Origin: an uncultured Aliarcobacter sp.
GTDB taxonomy: Bacteria > Campylobacterota > Campylobacteria > Campylobacterales > Arcobacteraceae
Assembly (NCBI GenBank): GCA_947629065.1
Contig: CANRCH010000055.1
Span: 1-10,147 of the forward strand
Length of the DNA stretch: 10,147 nt
Direction: 5' to 3'
Each line of letters opens with the position of its first letter. Position 1 is the stretch's first letter. Shown piece by piece: positions 6,431 to 10,147 of the stretch. The notes under the pieces were generated by a model. It had not been told where the DNA came from. It worked only from the letters and a program-made list of their open reading frames with translations, and made no database searches. Both the position numbers and the translations under genes were made by a program.

Positions 6431-7699
6431 ATGAAAAAAAGGAGTATCTACAAAGAGTTTTATATAAAATTAATTGTAGCTACATCTTTACTCCTTATTA
6501 CGCTATCTTTTGTATTTTTTATCTTTACAAAAAATAGCTTCTACGAAAACATCCAAAAGAATCTTTTATTACAAGCCAAACAGATAGAAAAAGGGTATAT
6601 ATCTGAAGAAAAATTCAAAAATGTTCAAACTCAGTTTCAAAATATAGAATTATCTAAAGATTTTTTATTAAAAGATATTGACTTCAAAAAAATAGAAAAA
6701 AATAGTAAATATTTTATTGAGTTAATGTACCCACTTGAATTAGAAAAAAGTATATTTCTAAAAATAACAAAAAATATAACTTTAGAAAGAGAACTTTTAT
6801 ACTCAAATATATTTAAAAACTTTTTTGTTTTAGCAATTCCAGGTTTTATTCTTCTTTTAATATATTCACTAATTGTTTCAAGAACTCTTCTAAAACCAAT
6901 TATGCAAATAAATAAAAAACTATCAAATATGGATGAAAAAACTTTAAGTCAAATAGATACAAAAGATTTACCAATTGAGTTTGTAAGTTTGGCTGATTCT
7001 ATAAACTCTTTAACAAATAGAATTTTAACTTATGTAAAATTTAAAAAAGAGTTGTTTATTGGAGTTGCACATGAATTAAAAACTCCACTAGCAGTTATGA
7101 AACTAAAAAATGAAGTTGCACTAAGAAAAGAGAGAAGCACAGAAGATTATAAAGAGATTTTAAAACTTTCAGTAAAACAAATTGATGATATGAATATTAT
7201 GATTAGTTCTATTTTAGATATAGGAAGAACAGAAGGTGCACAGTTTGAGAATGCTACAAATCTTGATTTAGTAGAGTTTTTAAAAAGAAAATCAAATGAT
7301 TATAGAATGTTAGCAAGTCAAAAAAATATCAAAATTGATTTTATTTCAAATATTTCAACTTTACAAATAAATATTAGAGAAGCTTTATTTAACCAAATTT
7401 TACAAAATTTTGTACAAAATGCTATAAAATTCACTCCAAATGATAAAAAAATAGTAATAAGTTTAAAAAAAGGAAAAGATAAAATCACTCTAAAAGTGAT
7501 TGATGAAGGACTTGGAATTGATGAAAATATAGACCTTTTTGCACCATTTAAAAGAGTTGGAAATCAAAGTGGAGTTGGTCTTGGTCTTTATTTAGCACAA
7601 ATTGCAGCTGATGCACTAAACGCAAAAATATCTATAAAAAATAGAGATGACAATATTAAAGGTTGCATAGCAAAACTTGTTTTAACAAATTTAAAATAA
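6431..7699 (+). CDS. Membrane sensor histidine kinase, probable partner of CosR
   Basis: The 422-residue protein is a classical transmembrane histidine kinase. A first membrane helix (about 13-33), a small periplasmic sensor region of roughly 95 residues (34-128) and a second helix (129-150) precede a HAMP-like linker (151-203). The HisKA domain carries the phospho-accepting H214 in FIGVAHELKTPL. The ATPase domain shows the N box (NFVQNAIKF, N330), G1 (DEGLGI, D358), F box (LFAPFKR) and G2 (GVGLGLYL, 381-388). All catalytic boxes are intact. It follows cosR by 24 bases with no intervening hairpin, so co-transcription is likely. The ATG at 6431 has almost no Shine-Dalgarno upstream; a GGAG lies just inside the coding region (6442-6445) but serves no in-frame start. 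The periplasmic region matches no sensor family I recognise, so the signal is unknown. It ends 8 bases from the stop of the opposing gene. Confidence 0.93.
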   Translation: MKKRSIYKEFYIKLIVATSLLLITLSFVFFIFTKNSFYENIQKNLLLQAKQIEKGYISEEKFKNVQTQFQNIELSKDFLLKDIDFKKIEKNSKYFIELMYPLELEKSIFLKITKNITLERELLYSNIFKNFFVLAIPGFILLLIYSLIVSRTLLKPIMQINKKLSNMDEKTLSQIDTKDLPIEFVSLADSINSLTNRILTYVKFKKELFIGVAHELKTPLAVMKLKNEVALRKERSTEDYKEILKLSVKQIDDMNIMISSILDIGRTEGAQFENATNLDLVEFLKRKSNDYRMLASQKNIKIDFISNISTLQINIREALFNQILQNFVQNAIKFTPNDKKIVISLKKGKDKITLKVIDEGLGIDENIDLFAPFKRVGNQSGVGLGLYLAQIAADALNAKISIKNRDDNIKGCIAKLVLTNLK

Positions 7700-7707
7700 A
7701 TTAACTA

Positions 7708-9252
7708 TTATTTATCCAAACTCTCTAAATCTTCATAAAAAACAACTCTATTTCTTCCTGTTTGTTTTGCTGTGTATAGTGCTTCATCTGCTTTTTTAAC
7801 CAAAGAGTCGATAGTATCACTGCTATTTGCACATACCACTCCAAAACTGCTTGTTAGGTTCTTGATCCCTGTAAATGTATAGTTTTCAACGGCAACTCTC
7901 ATTTTCTCAGAGATTTTCACTAAATCATCTTTTAATGTGGTTTTAACTAAAGCTATAAACTCTTCACCTCCCCATCTATAAACCAAATCATCTTTTCTTA
8001 AAGAGTTTTTTGTAATATTTGAAAACTCTTTTAAAACAATATCTCCAACATCGTGTCCATAAGTATCATTTACTTTTTTAAAGAAATCTATATCATATAA
8101 AATCAAGCTATACTCATTTAAATTTTCACTATTTATTAGCTCATTTACATCAAAATTGAATTTTGCTCTATTTAAAAGATTTGTTAAAGCATCAGTATAA
8201 GCTTTTTTTATAAAAATCTTTTTCTCTAGGAAATTAACCCTTAAAAGATATAAAACAATTAAAGAGATAATAATAAGATTTGCTATAAAAAAGTTTAGAT
8301 AAAAACTTATTTTTGCTTCACTTATTTCATCATCTTTTATATAAGAAATTATGTATGTATTTATGCTTTTATCAAAGCTTTTTATAGGCAAAAAGCTTAA
8401 TACATAATCAATATCTCCTAATTTTATGTCTGTAACAAATGATTTAAAATCATCTAATCTATCTTTAATCTCTGGTTTTAATTTAATATTTATTTGATCA
8501 ATTGTATTTTTACTAATAATATTTATATCACATTGGCTAAATTTTTCTTCATAAAAATTATTACTAACAGCTGAAGTAATATAATATTCTAAGATTTGAT
8601 TTTTATCCATACTTGAGTTTAAATAATTTTTTGAAATTATAAATTTATACTCATAAGGAAAATTTTTGTGTAAAGCGTGGTGAATATTATCAAAAGAGTT
8701 TGAAAGCTCAACAGTTCCTAAAAACTCTTCATCAATTATAATTGGAAATACATTTCTAAATCCACTTTGCATTTTTCCAACTTCAAATCCAAATTGTGCT
8801 CGTTTTGTATTTTGTACCTCTTTTATAGTAGTTCTACTATCTAAAAGATTATCTCCAAAATTATTTTTACCATAAAATCTTAAAAAACTATTCCCATCTT
8901 TATCATGAAATTGAAATTGATTAAATCCATGTGATTTTAAACTATTAAATGTAGGAGTAAGTGCATTTAATAATAATTCTCTATTCCTATTTTTTAAATC
9001 TTCATCTTGTGTATTAATATTATTTAAAATATTTTTTATATCTTTTCTGCTTAATATTTCACTTATAATAACAGAAGATATACTCTCATTTGAGTTTAAA
9101 ATAGCTTGAATATGGGTATCTAATCTACTTATATATTTCTCTTTTATCTTATCTTCTTTTTCATAATTTATATTATTAAGAAAAATATATATAAAAGTTT
9201 CAGCAATAATTATAATCAAAATATATAAAAATAATTTTTTATTGTTATTCAA
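7708..9252 (-). CDS. Membrane-anchored diguanylate cyclase with dCache-like periplasmic sensor
   Basis: The 514-residue protein makes cyclic di-GMP from two GTP, the second messenger controlling motility versus surface growth. It has an N-terminal membrane helix (about 7-25) and a large periplasmic region (26-315). Within that, the FHDKDGNSFLRFYG...FGD...GFEVG...GFRNVFPI block (115-171) resembles the dCache_3 ligand-binding fold common in Campylobacterota sensors. A second helix (316-338) leads to a GGDEF domain (350-510). Catalytic features are DIDFFKKVNDTYGHDVGD (387-404) and the signature GGEEF (428-432). An intact inhibitory I-site RKDD (419-422) lies exactly five residues before it, so product feedback is expected. 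The start is TTG at 9252, supported by GGAG five bases upstream and no better in-frame ATG. No EAL domain is fused. It is convergent with the histidine kinase; the ligand is unknown. Confidence 0.94.
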   Translation of the reverse strand: MNNNKKLFLYILIIIIAETFIYIFLNNINYEKEDKIKEKYISRLDTHIQAILNSNESISSVIISEILSRKDIKNILNNINTQDEDLKNRNRELLLNALTPTFNSLKSHGFNQFQFHDKDGNSFLRFYGKNNFGDNLLDSRTTIKEVQNTKRAQFGFEVGKMQSGFRNVFPIIIDEEFLGTVELSNSFDNIHHALHKNFPYEYKFIISKNYLNSSMDKNQILEYYITSAVSNNFYEEKFSQCDINIISKNTIDQINIKLKPEIKDRLDDFKSFVTDIKLGDIDYVLSFLPIKSFDKSINTYIISYIKDDEISEAKISFYLNFFIANLIIISLIVLYLLRVNFLEKKIFIKKAYTDALTNLLNRAKFNFDVNELINSENLNEYSLILYDIDFFKKVNDTYGHDVGDIVLKEFSNITKNSLRKDDLVYRWGGEEFIALVKTTLKDDLVKISEKMRVAVENYTFTGIKNLTSSFGVVCANSSDTIDSLVKKADEALYTAKQTGRNRVVFYEDLESLDK

Positions 9253-9263
9253 ATAGACTCCAT
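9249..9263 (-). promoter_or_regulatory. Ribosome site and overlapping four-codon ORF at the diguanylate cyclase TTG start
   Basis: On the minus strand GGAG (9258-9261) precedes the TTG start (9250-9252) by five bases. An out-of-frame ATG at 9261-9263 opens a four-codon reading frame (M-E-S-I) whose TGA stop (9249-9251) overlaps the TTG as TTGA. Ribosomes ending the mini-ORF would be in place to start at TTG, but the mini-ORF has no ribosome site of its own, so it may be accidental. Confidence 0.4.
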
Positions 9264-9334
9264 TATGGATATTTTATTTAGTTATTATGAAATAGTAATT
9301 TAATTACTATTAAAAGATAGTTAATATTGCCAGA

Positions 9335-9340
9335 ATTATA
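9335..9340 (-). promoter_or_regulatory. -10 box for the diguanylate cyclase gene
   Basis: The minus strand reads a perfect TATAAT, with transcription expected near 9328 and a leader of about 75 bases before the TTG start. There is no convincing -35. The FNR-box-like palindrome centred at 9378.5 would lie near -50, not at the usual -41.5 or -61.5 of activators. Confidence 0.45.
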
Positions 9341-9364
9341 ATTTTTAGAACAAGTTTTTTAGAA

Positions 9365-9392
9365 TAAAGCATTGATTTAAATCAATACTTTA
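9365..9392. terminator. 28-bp palindrome: terminator of the CoA-binding gene and/or FNR-type operator
   Basis: The 14-bp half-sites are symmetric apart from one pair (C9370 with A9387), which becomes a G-T wobble in minus-strand RNA, so the transcript of the CoA-binding gene can fold it fully starting 20 bases past its stop. A short U-rich stretch follows. The core at 9372-9385 reads TTGAT-TTAA-ATCAA, a perfect match to the consensus bound by FNR-type CRP-family regulators (TTGATnnnnATCAA). Either or both roles are possible. Confidence 0.6.
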
Positions 9393-9411
9393 CTCTTTTT
9401 GTATAAAATCT

Positions 9412-9849
9412 TTAGAATATATCTCTGTGTTCAATCTTTGTACACTTATTTTGTACAACATTAAGTCCAGCTTCAAGTGCTTTTTGTGCAGCTTCATTAT
9501 TTGCAAGTCCTAGTTGAAACCAAACCGTTTTGATTTTGTTTTTCTCTTTTATTAGTAAAACTTCATCTACAACTTTTGATATTGCATCTGGTTTTCTAAA
9601 AATATCTACCATATCAATATCAAAAGGAATTTCAGACAAGCTTCTATAAACTTTTTCACCCAAAATCTCATCCTCTTTTGGATAAATTGGAACTATTTTA
9701 AAACCAACACTTTGTAAATACTGTGCAACTCTATAAGAAGCTTTTTCACTATCAGAAGATAGCCCCACTATTGCAATAGTTTTTGTCTCTTCAAATATAG
9801 ATTTTATCTCCTGTTTATTTGAGTTTACTGTTGGAAATTCGCACTCCAT
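9412..9849 (-). CDS. CoA-binding domain protein, YccU family
   Basis: This 145-residue cytoplasmic protein is a single Rossmann-like CoA_binding_2 domain, the length typical of the family. Visible features are the nucleotide loop IAIVGLSSDSEKASYRVAQY (25-44), the second strand VPIYPKEDEILGEKVYRSL (53-71), VDIFRKP (81-87), VWFQLG (109-114) and the C-terminal CTKIEHRDIF. The NKCTKIEH ending is conserved in the E. coli YccU group. CoA or related nucleotide binding is inferred from the fold, and no reaction is established. The ATG at 9849 has AAGGAG just upstream. It lies 25 bases downstream of the DHH phosphoesterase gene on the same strand, so the two are probably co-transcribed, and a palindromic hairpin follows its stop. 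Confidence 0.9.
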   Translation of the reverse strand: MECEFPTVNSNKQEIKSIFEETKTIAIVGLSSDSEKASYRVAQYLQSVGFKIVPIYPKEDEILGEKVYRSLSEIPFDIDMVDIFRKPDAISKVVDEVLLIKEKNKIKTVWFQLGLANNEAAQKALEAGLNVVQNKCTKIEHRDIF

Positions 9850-9874
9850 TTTTTCTCCTTTTTTTAAATTTAAA

Positions 9875-10147
9875 CTATTTAAAATTATCTAGCTTATTTT
9901 GAATATAAGCTCTTACTTCTTGCAAGTTAATTGTATCTATAAAATCATCAAATCTACAACCACTAGCATTTATATGTCCACCACCGTTTCCTAGTTTTGA
10001 AGCTAGTTTTGAGACATCTAGTTTTCCATCTGCTCTAAAAGAAGCATTTCCTTTCCTGCTTATATCTATAAAAAAATCATAATCACTATTTGCTCTTAAA
10101 AAACTATTTGCAGGAATTGAAATAGAACCTAAACAGTAAGTCATAAG
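9875..10147 (-). CDS. DHH/DHHA1-family phosphoesterase, C-terminal part only
   Basis: The frame enters from the right edge and ends with TAG at 9875-9877, leaving about 91 C-terminal residues. An ATG at 10144 is internal, since the frame is still open before it (L-M-T-Y). The block SRKGNASFRADGKLDVSKLA followed by LGNGGGHINASGCRF is the DHHA1 substrate-binding subdomain with its GGGH motif, found in NrnA-like oligoribonuclease/pAp phosphatases and related DHH phosphoesterases. The catalytic DHH domain lies outside the window, so the exact substrate (short RNA, pAp or a cyclic dinucleotide product) cannot be decided here. In Campylobacterota such proteins are usually about 300-350 residues, so roughly a quarter is visible. 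The CoA-binding gene follows after 25 bases. Confidence 0.88.
   Translation of the reverse strand, partial: LMTYCLGSISIPANSFLRANSDYDFFIDISRKGNASFRADGKLDVSKLASKLGNGGGHINASGCRFDDFIDTINLQEVRAYIQNKLDNFK

Noticed and set aside
9300..9340. Possible sigma-54 promoter (TGGCA on the minus strand) before the diguanylate cyclase
   Set aside because: The required GC at the -12 element with ten-base spacing after GG is missing, and a perfect sigma-70 TATAAT is available.
10142..10144. ATG as the start of a short 89-residue DHHA1-only protein
   Set aside because: The frame remains open upstream to the window edge and the visible part is only the C-terminal subdomain of a longer DHH/DHHA1 enzyme, so the ATG is most likely internal.
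1..10147. CRISPR array, tRNA or rRNA genes, insertion sequence or prophage parts
   Set aside because: No spaced identical repeats, cloverleaf sequences, transposase or integrase motifs, or terminal inverted repeats were seen on either strand.

Overview
The window is visibly AT-rich throughout, with short intergenic gaps and clear GGAG-type ribosome binding sites. Several proteins point to the Campylobacterota, most likely an Arcobacter-type (Aliarcobacter and relatives) chromosome. The strongest clues are a response regulator nearly identical in its DNA-binding half to Campylobacter CosR / Helicobacter HP1043 (HsrA), and a peb4-fba gene pair that is adjacent in Campylobacter jejuni as I recall it. 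The genus assignment is inference from gene content and base composition; no search was run.

Layout. Positions 1-1828 (minus strand) hold a type II restriction-modification pair: a C5 cytosine DNA methyltransferase whose stop codon overlaps (ATGA) the start of a probable BglII/BstYI-like restriction endonuclease, which runs off the left edge. Positions 2006-3502 (minus) encode an ExaC/AldB/AcoD-type aldehyde dehydrogenase that stands alone between hairpins. Positions 3646-5529 (minus) are a two-gene operon: a secreted PEB4-like parvulin peptidyl-prolyl isomerase followed by class IIA fructose-bisphosphate aldolase. Divergent from it, 5726-7699 (plus) holds cosR followed by a membrane histidine kinase. 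Convergent with the kinase after only 8 bases is a membrane diguanylate cyclase (7708-9252, minus, TTG start). The right end (9412-10147, minus) has a YccU-type CoA-binding protein behind the C-terminal end of a DHH/DHHA1 phosphoesterase that enters from beyond the window.

How the genes work together. This is mostly ordinary core chromosome (glycolysis/gluconeogenesis, periplasmic folding, signalling) with one accessory module, the restriction-modification pair at the left. The most interesting point is the two-component pair. CosR/HP1043 proteins in Campylobacter and Helicobacter are known as orphan, atypical regulators, but here the regulator keeps an intact phospho-acceptor pocket and is followed by a complete histidine kinase. 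Several palindromes in the intergenic gaps look regulatory: a TTTAAG-type palindrome in the cosR leader, an inverted repeat over the aldehyde dehydrogenase promoter, a perfect 16-bp-arm inverted repeat after fba, and an FNR-box-like palindrome between the CoA-binding gene and the diguanylate cyclase. No tRNA, rRNA, CRISPR array, insertion sequence or gene-free stretch above 300 bases was seen. I did not find an undescribed multi-gene system.
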